Origin: JAFDZV01 sp966128725
GTDB taxonomy: Bacteria > Bacteroidota > Ignavibacteria > OLB7
Direction of reading: 5' to 3'
DNA length: 42,063 bases
Assembly (NCBI GenBank): GCA_966128725.1
Contig: CBHYLN010000032.1
Location: 1 to 42,063, forward strand
A program made the position numbers and the translations under genes. The notes under the pieces are model-generated. The model was given only the letters and a program-made list of their open reading frames with translations, was not told the origin of the DNA and ran no database searches. Of the stretch, positions 28,013 through 36,222 are shown piece by piece (within the stretch, counting starts at the first letter, position 1; each line of letters begins with the position of its first letter).

Positions 28013-28828
28013 ATGATGACGCTTGCCGCATTGCAATTCGCGCCCCGGCGCGCCGATGTCGCCTGGAACATGGGGCGCATTGCCGATCTGGCCTCGGATA
28101 TCCAGGCCGACCTGCTGGTGCTGCCGGAGCTTGCCAGCACCGGCTACTACTTCACCGAGCCGCACGAGCTTCTGGATATCGCCGAACATCCTGACACCGG
28201 AGCGTTCTGTTCCTGGATGCGCGCCTACGCGGCCGAACGCCGCTGCGTGGTTGTTGGCGGCTTCGCCGAACGCGACGCCGCCAACAGGCTGTACAACTCC
28301 GCGTTGATCGCCCTGCCCGATGGCGAATGCCAGGTGTATCGCAAAACCCATCTGTTCTTCAAGGAGCGGTTCGTGTTCCAACCGGGGGATAGCGGCTTTT
28401 TCGTGACGGAGTGGGCCGGCGTTCGCATCGGCACCATGATCTGTTACGACTGGCGCTTTCCGGAATCATCGCGCACGCTGGCCCTGCGCGGCGCCGATGT
28501 TATCGTGCATCCATCCAATCTGGTTGCCGCCGCTTCGCTGTGGGGGCCTGCAATGGCGATGCGCGCCATCGAGAACAAGGTGATAGTGGTCACGGCCAAC
28601 CGTTGCGGCCAGGAAACGCGCCCCTCGGACGCCGCCGAGCCCGATACGCTGGGCTTCAGCGGCGAAAGCCGGATCATCAACTACAACGGCGCGGTGTTGG
28701 CGATTGCCGGCGCCGAACAGGAGGGGGTGCTCACCGCCGAGGCCGATCCGCTGGCCACGCGATCGAAGGGATTCAACCCGTTCAACGACCTGTTCGGCGA
28801 CCGCCGACCGGAGTTCTACGAGCGCTGA
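28013..28828 (+). CDS. Carbon-nitrogen hydrolase (nitrilase superfamily amidase)
   Basis: 271 residues with the complete Glu-Lys-Cys triad: E39 (LVLPELASTGY), K111 (VYRKTHLFFKE) and C144 (MICYDWRFPES). Region HPSNLVAAASLWGPAMAMRAIENKVIVVTANR fits the family's amidase branches. The GTMICYDWRFPE form resembles N-carbamoylputrescine amidase/beta-alanine-synthase-like or NIT-type amidases, but the substrate cannot be settled. Cytosolic. ATG 28013 (or 28016) is preferred over an upstream TTG at 28004. It is divergent from the M23 peptidase gene. Confidence 0.88.
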   Translation: MMTLAALQFAPRRADVAWNMGRIADLASDIQADLLVLPELASTGYYFTEPHELLDIAEHPDTGAFCSWMRAYAAERRCVVVGGFAERDAANRLYNSALIALPDGECQVYRKTHLFFKERFVFQPGDSGFFVTEWAGVRIGTMICYDWRFPESSRTLALRGADVIVHPSNLVAAASLWGPAMAMRAIENKVIVVTANRCGQETRPSDAAEPDTLGFSGESRIINYNGAVLAIAGAEQEGVLTAEADPLATRSKGFNPFNDLFGDRRPEFYER

Positions 28829-28863
28829 TCGGGCCGTTATCGGGGGCATGGCGGCAGGCCCGA

Positions 28864-28896
28864 TTTGGCGATGCGTGCGTATGGCGCTATATTTTG
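28864..28896 (+). promoter_or_regulatory. Candidate Bacteroidota-type promoter
   Basis: TTTG (28864-28867), 20 nt, then TATATTTTG (28888-28896). Spacing agrees with the -33/-7 layout; the -7 box has one extra T. It would drive the small gene at 29004 with a ~100-nt leader. Confidence 0.45.
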
Positions 28897-29003
28897 CGCG
28901 GTCGGCATCAGCAACCCCCGGTTCGCGATGCCACGAACGCCTCAAGGGGGCATGCTCCGTTCGGCCTGCCCGCGATCATTTCCTCGAAACCATATTCAGT
29001 CAC

Positions 29004-29417
29004 GTGAAGTTCTCGGCCGACGATATCGACGCCATTGCGCAGATTCTAGGTGCGCGCAAGGAGACGAACGGTGTGGAAACCGTTCTGATGATCGGCGCTA
29101 CCTCGGCCGGCACACCGTCGATTGTCCTTACGCTGAGCAGCCTTGAGGACGGCTCCACGGTGCTTTCGGCGCAAACGGTGCACGGATACTTCGAGCTGCA
29201 CGGGGTTGCGCGCCACGTGCCGGTTGAGCCCGACGAAGTGATCTTCGTCTCCGAGGTCGGCGATCGCATCTCCGGCCTTGTGGTGGGGGCCTCGGGCACC
29301 TGCTCGCTGTTCGCGAATGTGGACCGCGCAACGCTCGCGGCCGATTTCGGCTCGCTCGAACCCGCGCTTCTTCTTGCGGCGATGCAGCTTGGCCTGGCCG
29401 AGAACATCTCGCTGTAA
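29004..29417 (+). CDS. Hypothetical protein, ~137 residues
   Basis: I do not recognise this protein. With GTG 29004 as start it reads VKFSADDIDAIAQILGARKETNG and then alternating hydrophobic strands (VETVLMIGATS, SIVLTLSSL, GYFELHGVARHV, EVIFVSEVGDRISGLVVG) and a C-terminal helix (EPALLLAAMQLGLAENIS). The alternation suggests a compact alpha/beta domain, possibly of the roadblock/profilin-like type, but this is a guess. There is no signal peptide or membrane helix. The upstream in-frame sequence is Arg/Ser-rich and looks non-coding, so GTG is taken as the start. A candidate promoter precedes it. It lies 117 nt before ybeY. Confidence 0.6.
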   Translation: MKFSADDIDAIAQILGARKETNGVETVLMIGATSAGTPSIVLTLSSLEDGSTVLSAQTVHGYFELHGVARHVPVEPDEVIFVSEVGDRISGLVVGASGTCSLFANVDRATLAADFGSLEPALLLAAMQLGLAENISL

Positions 29418-29534
29418 CCTGCCTTGTTCGGGGCGCCGAGGTGTGCCCTGATCCCGTAAGCCCCGCCCGGGGAATGTGTATCGGGTTTCTCTTCCCAGTT
29501 TGTTCAGCATTGTGTGGAGTCGCGAATCCCCAGT

Positions 29535-29954
29535 ATGAAACATCAGGTGGATGTGGCGAATGCCCACCCGCGTACGCGTTTGCGCCGCTCGCCGATTGCC
29601 GACGCCGTTGCGCGTGTGTTGCGTGGCGAGCGTGTAGGCAGGGCCGCGGTCAGCGTGGTGCTTGTGAGCGACGATGCGTTGCTTGAAATGAACCGCGAAC
29701 ATCTGCAGCACGATTACTATACCGATGTGATAACCTTTCCGCTTGAAGCCGAGCCGCTGGAAGGGGAGATCTACATCAGCGTGGACCGTGCCCGCGAACA
29801 GGCCGCGCAGTATGGCGTGGGCCTGTACGATGAAATATGCCGGCTTGCGGTGCACGGGACGCTGCATCTGGCCGGCTACGACGATGCTTCCGACGCGGAA
29901 CGCGAGGCGATGCGGCGTCTGGAGGACAAATATCTGCGGGTCAAGTCTCGATAA
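29535..29954 (+). CDS. ybeY: Endoribonuclease YbeY (16S rRNA maturation)
   Basis: 139 residues, usual for the family. YbeY is a single-strand metal-dependent endoribonuclease in 16S rRNA 3'-end processing and ribosome quality control. LEMNREHLQHDYYTDVITFPL and GEIYISVDRA are conserved family stretches. The zinc motif is HGTLHLAGYDD, with H107 and H111 present but Asp117 where most proteins have the third His (HGxLHLxGYDH). I recall the same position being non-His in some Bacteroidota/Chlorobiota members. ATG 29535 is favoured over GTG 29514. Confidence 0.93.
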   Translation: MKHQVDVANAHPRTRLRRSPIADAVARVLRGERVGRAAVSVVLVSDDALLEMNREHLQHDYYTDVITFPLEAEPLEGEIYISVDRAREQAAQYGVGLYDEICRLAVHGTLHLAGYDDASDAEREAMRRLEDKYLRVKSR

Positions 29955-30140
29955 TAAAGAGGTACGGCGTAGCGGCTTGGCGTTGACTCAGGTTGTTCTG
30001 AGCCCTATTTTCGTTGCGGCTTCGGGTACCCTCCCTTGCGAATCGATGAACGAGTTGGGCGGTGCTGCACCAGGCGTGCATGCGGCTTGCCAACATCCGG
30101 GTCTTGATCTCGCGGGGCAGGTTCATTTACGAGCAGACTA

Positions 30141-30590
30141 ATGAATGAGAGGATTATCGAGATCATCCTTTACCTCATCAACCAGATCCGTAAGGATATT
30201 CCGATTGAGTCGATAGATGTGAAAGGGCTGGCATCCGATGGATACACCGATGCCGAGATCGGCATGGCGTTCAGTTGGATCGCCGATCGCGCGGTGTTCG
30301 GAACCGAAGGCGAAGCCAGCAAGACAACGAGGTCCTTCCGTATTCTTCACGATTCGGAGCGGATGTTGTTCCGCACCGACGCCTATGGATACATGGTGTT
30401 GATGATGCAGATCGGCCTGCTCAACGAGGGCGAGTTCGAGATGATCGTCAACCGCGCGCAGATTGCCGGTTATCAGGGGCTGGGCATTGCCGAGGTCAAG
30501 GAGCTTGTAAGCTCGCTGCTGGCCGAGTCCGGCGATATCGGGTTTGCCGGCAGTCGGCTGATGCTGAATTCCAACGATACGGTCCACTAG
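30141..30590 (+). CDS. DUF494 (Smg-like) family protein
   Basis: 149 residues. The opening MNERIIEIILYLINQIRK followed by a G-Y-T-D-A-E-I-x-x-A-F-S-W-I helix matches the DUF494/Smg family (general form: a helical repeat with W-I/L). The middle section has RSFRILHDSERMLFRTDAYGYMVLMMQIGLLN and the end is acidic-helical. The family is found in Proteobacteria (smg, next to dprA/topA) and Chlorobi; its role is unknown. The 186 nt before it hold no visible gene. It is not beside dprA/smf here, so the usual context does not apply. Confidence 0.82.
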   Translation: MNERIIEIILYLINQIRKDIPIESIDVKGLASDGYTDAEIGMAFSWIADRAVFGTEGEASKTTRSFRILHDSERMLFRTDAYGYMVLMMQIGLLNEGEFEMIVNRAQIAGYQGLGIAEVKELVSSLLAESGDIGFAGSRLMLNSNDTVH

Positions 30591-30778
30591 CGTGTTACTA
30601 GCGTATTGTTGAATGACGCCATCCGCGCCGCCTGCCTTCGGGGGCACGTGTGGTGCCGGCGATCGCGGCATGTATCCCCAACGCCGCATGGCGACAGGGA
30701 CGTGAAGTTTCGGTACGTGAATATTCAAGCGGTGGCCGTGGGGCCACCATAACGACACAGGGAAGCATAAGGCCTCGC

Positions 30779-32233
30779 ATGAGCGATATACAGATCACAG
30801 TCAAATGCTTGAGGAGAAGCGCTGCCGTTGCCGTGCTTCTGTTCGCTGGCATGGTTTCGGCCGCCAGCGCGCAGATGTTCGAGATGCGGCACGTGTTCGA
30901 GCATTTCCACGACTGGCGCATCATGGTTGGCGGAACGTTGTTCGGGCCGGTTCAAAGCCAGCTTGATCCAACCTCGGCCGATCACAACATTGCGTTCGAT
31001 TCCTCGTTCGACAGCAAGTTCAAGATCTCCTTCGAGTACTGGCAGTTGCGAACGGGGCTTTCCATTTCGCCGTATGGCACGGTGGCGCCGTACCTGTTCT
31101 GGAATCCGATGATCGGTGAAACCGGTTTCGGCACCGACAGCTCGCGCTGGTGCGCCTCGGTCGGGTGGGAGGGGATCTTCTCCAACGATCGCGACTACAG
31201 CCCGCTGAAGCTCCTGCAGGCCGACAACAGCGTCTTCACGCCGCGCAACTCCTTCAGCGCGATTGTCGGGTATTGGTTTGGCGACCAGCTCGACAGCGCC
31301 GAGCGCGCGGCCATCCTGCGTCGCGCATACCCTGAGCTGAACCCGCTGGATCTTGAGCAGTGGGTGACGATGCAGACCATTGTGGATACCAACTACGCCG
31401 GCCGCGGCTATGTGGATACCAACAACTACCGCTCGGCGCCGCTGGATACCAATTCCTATATCCGCGGTCACGCGATGCTGCCGGGCATCCCGCAGCAGCA
31501 GAATGTTGTGCGCTACATCTCGCGCCAGGGCCTGAGCGTTGCCGCCGGCCTGGGCACCGGGCAGTACGCGGGCTCCGGGCCGATCTCCAAGTTCCTGAAC
31601 TTCTTCTACTCGGATTCCAAACGTGTTGGCAACGATACGGCCAAGCTGTACGAGCTGGGCATGAACCCGATGGTGATGTTCCGCTACCGCTACAACGACT
31701 TCATCGGCCATCTGGAAATCGCCGGTGAGGACGTGAACGCCGGCCTTATCCTGCGTCAGTTCCGCGACTTCGACGTGGAGGTCGGCGTGAAGTATCTGGA
31801 GCACATTTTCTACCGCGACTCGCGCGGGCCAAACCGTACCGGCCCGTTTGTCAGCATTCGGTACTCGCCCACGTTCCGCCCCGATTACGAGCTGATCGAG
31901 TGCGGCGAGAATCTGTACACGCCCTCGTCCGACAGCGACGGCGACGGCATTCCCGATGGCCTTGAGGAGCGCATTACCCATACGGATTCGCGCAACCCGG
32001 ACAGCGACGGCGATGGCCTTTCCGACGGCCTGGAAGTGTACACGTACAAGACCAATCCGCTTACGCCGGACAGCGACGGCGACGGCCTGAGCGATGGTCA
32101 GGAAATCCTGACCCCCGGCCGCCACACCGATCCGCTGCGTGCCGATACCGACGAAGACGGTATCTCCGACGGCGAAGAGGTGCTTCGTTCCACCGATCCG
32201 CTGGTACCGGCGGGCGGCGAGCGCGGTCGCTAA
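30779..32233 (+). CDS. Exported outer-membrane-type protein with C-terminal thrombospondin-3 repeats
   Basis: 484 residues. Signal peptide (CLRRSAAVAVLLFAGMVSAASAQ) cut after AQ ~32. Residues ~40-375 are rich in aromatic, alternating strands (FKISFEYWQLRTGLSIS, PMVMFRYRYNDF, GPFVSIRYSP), compatible with a beta-barrel, but no named family is recognised. The C-terminal ~100 residues contain four acidic DxDxDG repeats (SDSDGDGIPDGLEE, PDSDGDGLSDGLEV, PDSDGDGLSDGQEI and TDEDGISDGEEV), which bind Ca2+ in thrombospondin type 3 proteins. In OmpA-like proteins such repeats usually precede a peptidoglycan-binding OmpA domain, but none follows here. ATG 30779 opens the signal peptide. A terminator follows at 32304-32339. 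Confidence 0.75.
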   Translation: MSDIQITVKCLRRSAAVAVLLFAGMVSAASAQMFEMRHVFEHFHDWRIMVGGTLFGPVQSQLDPTSADHNIAFDSSFDSKFKISFEYWQLRTGLSISPYGTVAPYLFWNPMIGETGFGTDSSRWCASVGWEGIFSNDRDYSPLKLLQADNSVFTPRNSFSAIVGYWFGDQLDSAERAAILRRAYPELNPLDLEQWVTMQTIVDTNYAGRGYVDTNNYRSAPLDTNSYIRGHAMLPGIPQQQNVVRYISRQGLSVAAGLGTGQYAGSGPISKFLNFFYSDSKRVGNDTAKLYELGMNPMVMFRYRYNDFIGHLEIAGEDVNAGLILRQFRDFDVEVGVKYLEHIFYRDSRGPNRTGPFVSIRYSPTFRPDYELIECGENLYTPSSDSDGDGIPDGLEERITHTDSRNPDSDGDGLSDGLEVYTYKTNPLTPDSDGDGLSDGQEILTPGRHTDPLRADTDEDGISDGEEVLRSTDPLVPAGGERGR

Positions 32234-32303
32234 CAGCGTTTTGCCGGCGGCCGCAGACCGTCGCCGCGCAATCGCCGGCAACCAACATACGCGACGTTCC
32301 AAC

Positions 32304-32339
32304 GCACGGCTCCGACATGCTCGGGGCCGTGCACGTTTT
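32304..32339 (+). terminator. Intrinsic terminator
   Basis: Stem of 12 bp (GCACGGCTCCGA with TCGGGGCCGTGC, one G-T), loop CATGC, followed by ACGTTTTGG. It ends the transcript of the calcium-repeat protein. Confidence 0.78.
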
Positions 32340-32452
32340 GGCCCATCGCGCCAGGCACGCGATCGATGCCGCCCGGCGCAATCGGCGTTGAGTTCAACAG
32401 CGAAGCCGGCGGCCTGTACGCACCCTACGTTTGCAGCAAGGCCGGCGGCCTT

Positions 32453-32520
32453 GTATTCTTGGTCCGTATTCCAGGCCCGGATTCTTGAACTCGTATTCCC
32501 GGACCCGCATTCCTGAATCC
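32453..32520 (+). repeat. Degenerate 13-14 nt tandem repeat (GTATTC-type), five units
   Basis: Units: GTATTCTTGGTCC, GTATTCCAGGCCC, GGATTCTTGAACTC, GTATTCCCGGACCC and GCATTCCTGAATCC. All share (G)NATTC in the first half and a G/A-rich plus CC second half. It lies 62 nt before the kdsA start. Confidence 0.6.
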
Positions 32521-32582
32521 GGGTTGTTCCGGCTCGCTGTCCGTGATCTCTTTCCGTTTCTCTTTCTCTCGCGAATCCCGAC

Positions 32583-33401
32583 ATGCACATAGGCGCAATC
32601 GAACTCTCCTCCGATCTCTTCTTCCTGGCCGGGCCGTGCCTGGTGGAGGATCGCGACATGATCCACCGCACCGCGGAACATCTGGCCGAGCTTGCCGGAC
32701 AACTGGGCGTGCATCTGGTGTTGAAGGGATCGTTCAAGAAAGCCAACCGCACCAGTGCCGACTCCTTTTCCACGATCGGCGAGGAGCGCGCCCTTGAGCT
32801 GCTGGCCGAGGCCGGCCGTGCCAACGGGCTGCCCACGGTAACCGATGTGCATACGGCCGAGGATGCGGCGCTGGCCGCGCGGTATGTGGATCTGCTGCAG
32901 ATCCCCGCGTTTCTGTGCCGGCAAACCGAGCTGATACAGGCGGCGGCGCGCACGGGGAAGCCGTTGAACATCAAGAAGGGGCAGTTCGTTGCGCCCGAGG
33001 ATATGCATCATGCGGTGCAGAAGGCGCAGGCTGCCGGCACGGGTGGGGTGATGTTATGCGAGCGTGGCACCACGTTCGGATATCACAATCTGGTGGTGGA
33101 CATGCGTGCGCTTGTGACGATGCGCGAATCCGGTGTGCCGGTGGTGTACGATGCCACGCATTCGGTGCAGTTGCCCAGCGTGAACGGTGTTTCCGGCGGC
33201 CAGCCGCAATTCGTGCTGCCGCTGGCGCGCGCGGCGGTTGCGGTGGGCATCAACGGCGTGTTCTTTGAAACGCATCCCAATCCCGCGCTGGCCAAGTCCG
33301 ACGCGGCCAGCCAGATACCGCTGGCCGACTCCGGCGCGTTCATGCGCCAATGTGTTGACCTTCATCGCTGGCTGGGCGCGCGGGCAGCGGACGCAGGCTG
33401 A
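32583..33401 (+). CDS. kdsA: 3-deoxy-8-phosphooctulonate synthase (KDO-8-P synthase)
   Basis: 272 residues. Condenses phosphoenolpyruvate with D-arabinose-5-phosphate, the committed step of KDO synthesis for LPS inner core. Motifs: FFLAGPCLVEDRD, VLKGSFKKANRTS, LPTVTDVHTAEDA, DLLQIPAFLCRQT, NIKKGQF, CERGTTFGYHNLVVDMR and DATHSVQLP. The cysteine in LAGPC (C19) occupies the metal-ligand position seen in metal-dependent KdsA (Aquifex type), not the Asn of the E. coli metal-independent type. Product enters with KdsD (next gene) supplying arabinose-5-phosphate. ATG 32583 matches the family start. Confidence 0.96.
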   Translation: MHIGAIELSSDLFFLAGPCLVEDRDMIHRTAEHLAELAGQLGVHLVLKGSFKKANRTSADSFSTIGEERALELLAEAGRANGLPTVTDVHTAEDAALAARYVDLLQIPAFLCRQTELIQAAARTGKPLNIKKGQFVAPEDMHHAVQKAQAAGTGGVMLCERGTTFGYHNLVVDMRALVTMRESGVPVVYDATHSVQLPSVNGVSGGQPQFVLPLARAAVAVGINGVFFETHPNPALAKSDAASQIPLADSGAFMRQCVDLHRWLGARAADAG

Positions 33402-33562
33402 CACATGGCGATGCGGAATACTCAGCTGCGATTGGTATATATGGGGGCTTGGCCCGGAACAGGCAGCGTCGGCCGGCTGGCGGCCAGAGGCGCTCGCCGG
33501 TGGACGGCGGACCGAACTATCAACACGGTGAAATCAATGGTGCGGGTGGCGGGACAGCAGGC

Positions 33563-34537
33563 ATGAAAACAGGAGCAGGAGATATCGTACAGCAGGGGCG
33601 TCGGGTGTTGGACATCGAGATCGAGGCCCTGCAGGGTGTGGCCGCGCGGCTGGATGCGCGATTCGAGCGCGCCGTGCTGCTGCTGCAGCGATCCAAGGGC
33701 AAGGTGGTGCTTACCGGCGTCGGCAAATCGGGCATCATCGCCCAGAAGATGGCCGCCACATTGAACAGCACCGGCACACCCGCGTATTACATGCATCCCA
33801 GCGATGCGCTGCACGGCGATCTGGGCATGGCGCAGCGCGGCGACGTGGCGATTGTGTTCTCCAAAAGCGGCGACACGCCGGAGCTTGCGCAACTGCTGCC
33901 GGCGCTGGCAAAACTTGGCGTGGCGATCATCGCCATCACCGGCAACGCGGGCAGCCTGCTTGCGCGGCACGCCACGGTGACGCTGGATTGCGCGGTGGAA
34001 CGCGAGGCCTGCCCGTTCGATCTGGCGCCCACCGCATCCACCACGGCCATGCTGGGGCTGGCCGACGCGGTTGCCGTTACGCTGTACGAGCGCAAGGGCT
34101 TCACCCGCGAGGATTTCGCGGCCACGCATCCGGGCGGCACCATCGGGCGGCGCCTGCTGCTGAGCCTTGCCGACATGATGAAGCGTGATGCCGATATCCC
34201 CACGGTTACCGAGCGCGCGGCGTTTGATGATGTGGTGATGGAGATCAGCCGCAAGCGGATGGGGGCAACCCTGGTTGTGCGGCGCACCAGGCTGCTGGGC
34301 ATCATCACCGACGGCGACCTGCGACGCCTGCTGGAGCGCCGCGCCGATATCTACGCCATGAACGCGGCGCAGATGATGCGGCCGGACCCCATGACTGGCC
34401 TGCCGGACATGCCGGCCGCGCAGGCGCTGGTGTTGCTCGAAACCCATAAACGCACGCAGTTGCCCGTGGTGGACCGTCGTGGTCGCCTGCTGGGCATTGT
34501 GCATCTGCACGACCTTATCGAGGCGGGCCTGAAATAA
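33563..34537 (+). CDS. kdsD: D-arabinose-5-phosphate isomerase (KdsD/KpsF family, SIS + 2 CBS)
   Basis: 324 residues. Isomerises ribulose-5-phosphate to arabinose-5-phosphate for KdsA. The SIS sugar-isomerase domain (~35-170) has TGVGKSGIIAQK, YMHPSDALHGDLG and FSKSGDTPEL. Then PTASTTAMLGLADA and THPGGTIGRRLL (typical link), followed by a CBS pair (~205-320) with GIITDGDLRR and GIVHLHDL. Upstream in-frame codons are Arg/Gly-rich and lack family similarity, so ATG 33563 is the start. The last base of the stop TAA is the first of the lptC ATG (34537), so the two are translationally coupled. Confidence 0.95.
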   Translation: MKTGAGDIVQQGRRVLDIEIEALQGVAARLDARFERAVLLLQRSKGKVVLTGVGKSGIIAQKMAATLNSTGTPAYYMHPSDALHGDLGMAQRGDVAIVFSKSGDTPELAQLLPALAKLGVAIIAITGNAGSLLARHATVTLDCAVEREACPFDLAPTASTTAMLGLADAVAVTLYERKGFTREDFAATHPGGTIGRRLLLSLADMMKRDADIPTVTERAAFDDVVMEISRKRMGATLVVRRTRLLGIITDGDLRRLLERRADIYAMNAAQMMRPDPMTGLPDMPAAQALVLLETHKRTQLPVVDRRGRLLGIVHLHDLIEAGLK

Positions 34538-35175
34538 TGAACACTCACGGTACGCGAATGAACGAGCCCTGGCCGGGCGCGCGCCGTTGCGTCGAGCGCG
34601 CGGCTGCCGCCATGCCGTTGCTGGTTGCCATGCTGCTGGCGACCATGCTGCTGGCGCTGGGCGGGCTGGCCCTTGCCGGCTGCGAGGAGACCCCCGCGCC
34701 CAGAAATCCGGTGGTGGTGCCCGATGGCGCCCCCGATGACGAAAGCTGGAACACCACGATCCTGTTCACCGATTCCACCATGCTGAAGGCGCGTTTGAAG
34801 CTCCGCCATGCGCGGCGCTACATCAGTCGCATGGAGACCCTGCTGGACAGTGGCGTGTACGTGGAGTTCTACGACAACGCCGGCGCGCTGAACGCGACGC
34901 TGATTGCCGACAGCGCCCGCATCGACGACCGCACCAAGGACATGGTGGCCTATGGCGCGGTGCATGTGGAGAGCAAGCGCTCCAAGACCATCGTGGATAC
35001 CGACCGCCTGCACTGGGACAACGCCTCGCGCAAGTTGCACTCCGACGCGTACGTGAAGGTGGTGGACCGCATGCGCGGTCGCATGTTGCAGGGGACGGGG
35101 TACCAGAGCGACGAGGGGCTGCGCAACTACACGATCTACAATGTTTCCGGCAGCACTATTCCGGTTGAGAAATAG
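34537..35175 (+). CDS. lptC: LptC-like LPS-export lipoprotein
   Basis: 212 residues. The lipobox LALAGC places the lipidated cysteine at C49 after a long hydrophobic segment (~26-47). The mature part has the beta-jellyroll pattern of the LptC/DUF1239 family (LKLRHARRYISRMETLLDSGVYVEFYDNAG, then ARIDDRTKDMVAYGAVHVES and TDTDRLHW-like strands). LptC bridges the LptBFG transporter and the LptA periplasmic chain. Most E. coli-type LptC proteins keep an uncleaved helix; a lipoprotein form is common in Bacteroidota-like lineages. ATG 34537 (alternative 34558) overlaps kdsD. Its last codons (GTT GAG AAA TAG) lie in a tandem repeat. Confidence 0.83.
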   Translation: MNTHGTRMNEPWPGARRCVERAAAAMPLLVAMLLATMLLALGGLALAGCEETPAPRNPVVVPDGAPDDESWNTTILFTDSTMLKARLKLRHARRYISRMETLLDSGVYVEFYDNAGALNATLIADSARIDDRTKDMVAYGAVHVESKRSKTIVDTDRLHWDNASRKLHSDAYVKVVDRMRGRMLQGTGYQSDEGLRNYTIYNVSGSTIPVEK

Positions 35176-35295
35176 AATCGGTTGAGAAATAGGACCGGTT
35201 GAAAAATGCCGGTTGGGAATCGGATTCGGTTGAGCGTTGTAATCGGTGGTACGGTTTTGCCGATTGAACCGGCTGAACCGATTGAACCGGTTGAA
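35161..35295 (+). repeat. Degenerate CCGGTTGA-type repeat tract after lptC
   Basis: Units such as CCGGTTGAGAAATAG, TCGGTTGAGAAATAGG, CCGGTTGAAAAATG, CCGGTTGGGAATCGG and TTCGGTTGAG run from 35161 to ~35235, then CCGATTGAACCGG-type units at 35260-35295. The first unit contains the last codons and stop of lptC, and the second contains the same GTT GAG AAA TAG. The tract ends ~90 nt before tpiA. Confidence 0.65.
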
Positions 35296-35386
35296 CAGTG
35301 GCTCGGGCAGATAATCAGCCCCATCCAGCGCAACGCCGAGGCCGTGCGCGGCGGGGTTATTCAACAATGGTACTTCAGGAGCAGCG

Positions 35387-36148
35387 ATGCGAAAGCGAAT
35401 AGCAGCAGGCAACTGGAAGATGAACACCGAGCGGACCACGGCTGTGGCGCTTGCGACGGCCGTTCGCGATGGTGTTGCCGGCCTGGCGCCGGCGCCGGAT
35501 CGCGAGGTGGTGCTGTGCCCGCCGTTTGTGCTGGTGCCGGCCGTGGGCGACGTGCTCGCCGGAAGCAAGGTGGCGCTGGGGGCGCAGGACATGCACCATG
35601 CGCCCAGCGGCGCATTCACCGGCGAGGTGTCGGCCGGGCAGCTTGCATCGGTGGGCTGCACCCACGTTATCATCGGCCACTCGGAGCGGCGCACGCAGTT
35701 CGGCGAATCGGACTACGATATATGCCTGAAGGTGAACGCTGCGGTGGACAAGGGACTGGTGCCCATCCTGTGTGTTGGGGAAACCCGACCGGAGCGCGAA
35801 CTGGGCGAAACCGAGCGGATTGTTGAGCGGCAATTGCGCGCCGCGCTGGACGGCATTTTCGAGTTCAACGTGTCGCGCTGCGTTATCGCCTACGAGCCCA
35901 TCTGGGCCATCGGCACCGGCGACACGGCGACCCCGGAGCAGGCGCAGGAGGTGCATGCCTTCATCCGCGCGCTGCTGGCCGAGATGTACAGCGCCGAGGC
36001 GGCCGGCAACGTTTCCATCCTGTACGGGGGCAGTGTTACCGCGGCCAACGCGTCGGGGCTGTTCTCGCAGCACGATATCGACGGTGGTCTGGTGGGCGGC
36101 GCGTCGCTGGATGCCGCGTCGTTCATGACAATCGTGGCATCGTTGTAA
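35387..36148 (+). CDS. tpiA: Triose-phosphate isomerase
   Basis: 253 residues, normal length. Interconverts DHAP and glyceraldehyde-3-phosphate in glycolysis/gluconeogenesis. Active-site residues are evident: K11 (AGNWKMN), H98 (VIIGHSERR) and E170 (AYEPIWAIGTG), plus the phosphate loop YGGSV. It follows the LPS operon after the repeat tract and is 74 nt before hutH; no other glycolytic gene is in the window, so a shared transcript with either side is unproven. Confidence 0.98.
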   Translation: MRKRIAAGNWKMNTERTTAVALATAVRDGVAGLAPAPDREVVLCPPFVLVPAVGDVLAGSKVALGAQDMHHAPSGAFTGEVSAGQLASVGCTHVIIGHSERRTQFGESDYDICLKVNAAVDKGLVPILCVGETRPERELGETERIVERQLRAALDGIFEFNVSRCVIAYEPIWAIGTGDTATPEQAQEVHAFIRALLAEMYSAEAAGNVSILYGGSVTAANASGLFSQHDIDGGLVGGASLDAASFMTIVASL

Positions 36149-36222
36149 ATCCATTCCCGCCGTTGCCGGTCCGTTGGCGTTGGCACGCGAACACGGACCG
36201 GCCGGCATGCATCATTTTCCCT

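Larger units (their letters stand above)
32234..32582. other. 349-nt intergenic region before kdsA
   Basis: Contains the terminator at 32304-32339, two near copies of AAGCCGGCGGCCT (32403-32415 and 32439-32452) and a degenerate tandem repeat (32453-32520). No coding sequence is seen. Confidence 0.5.

Noticed and set aside
30725..32974. A very long open frame on the minus strand (~750 codons) opposite the calcium-repeat gene and kdsA
   Set aside because: It is opposite two clear genes, has no recognisable domain and is explained by GC-rich third positions. Similar antisense frames at 2828-4003 and 17857-19128 were rejected for the same reason.
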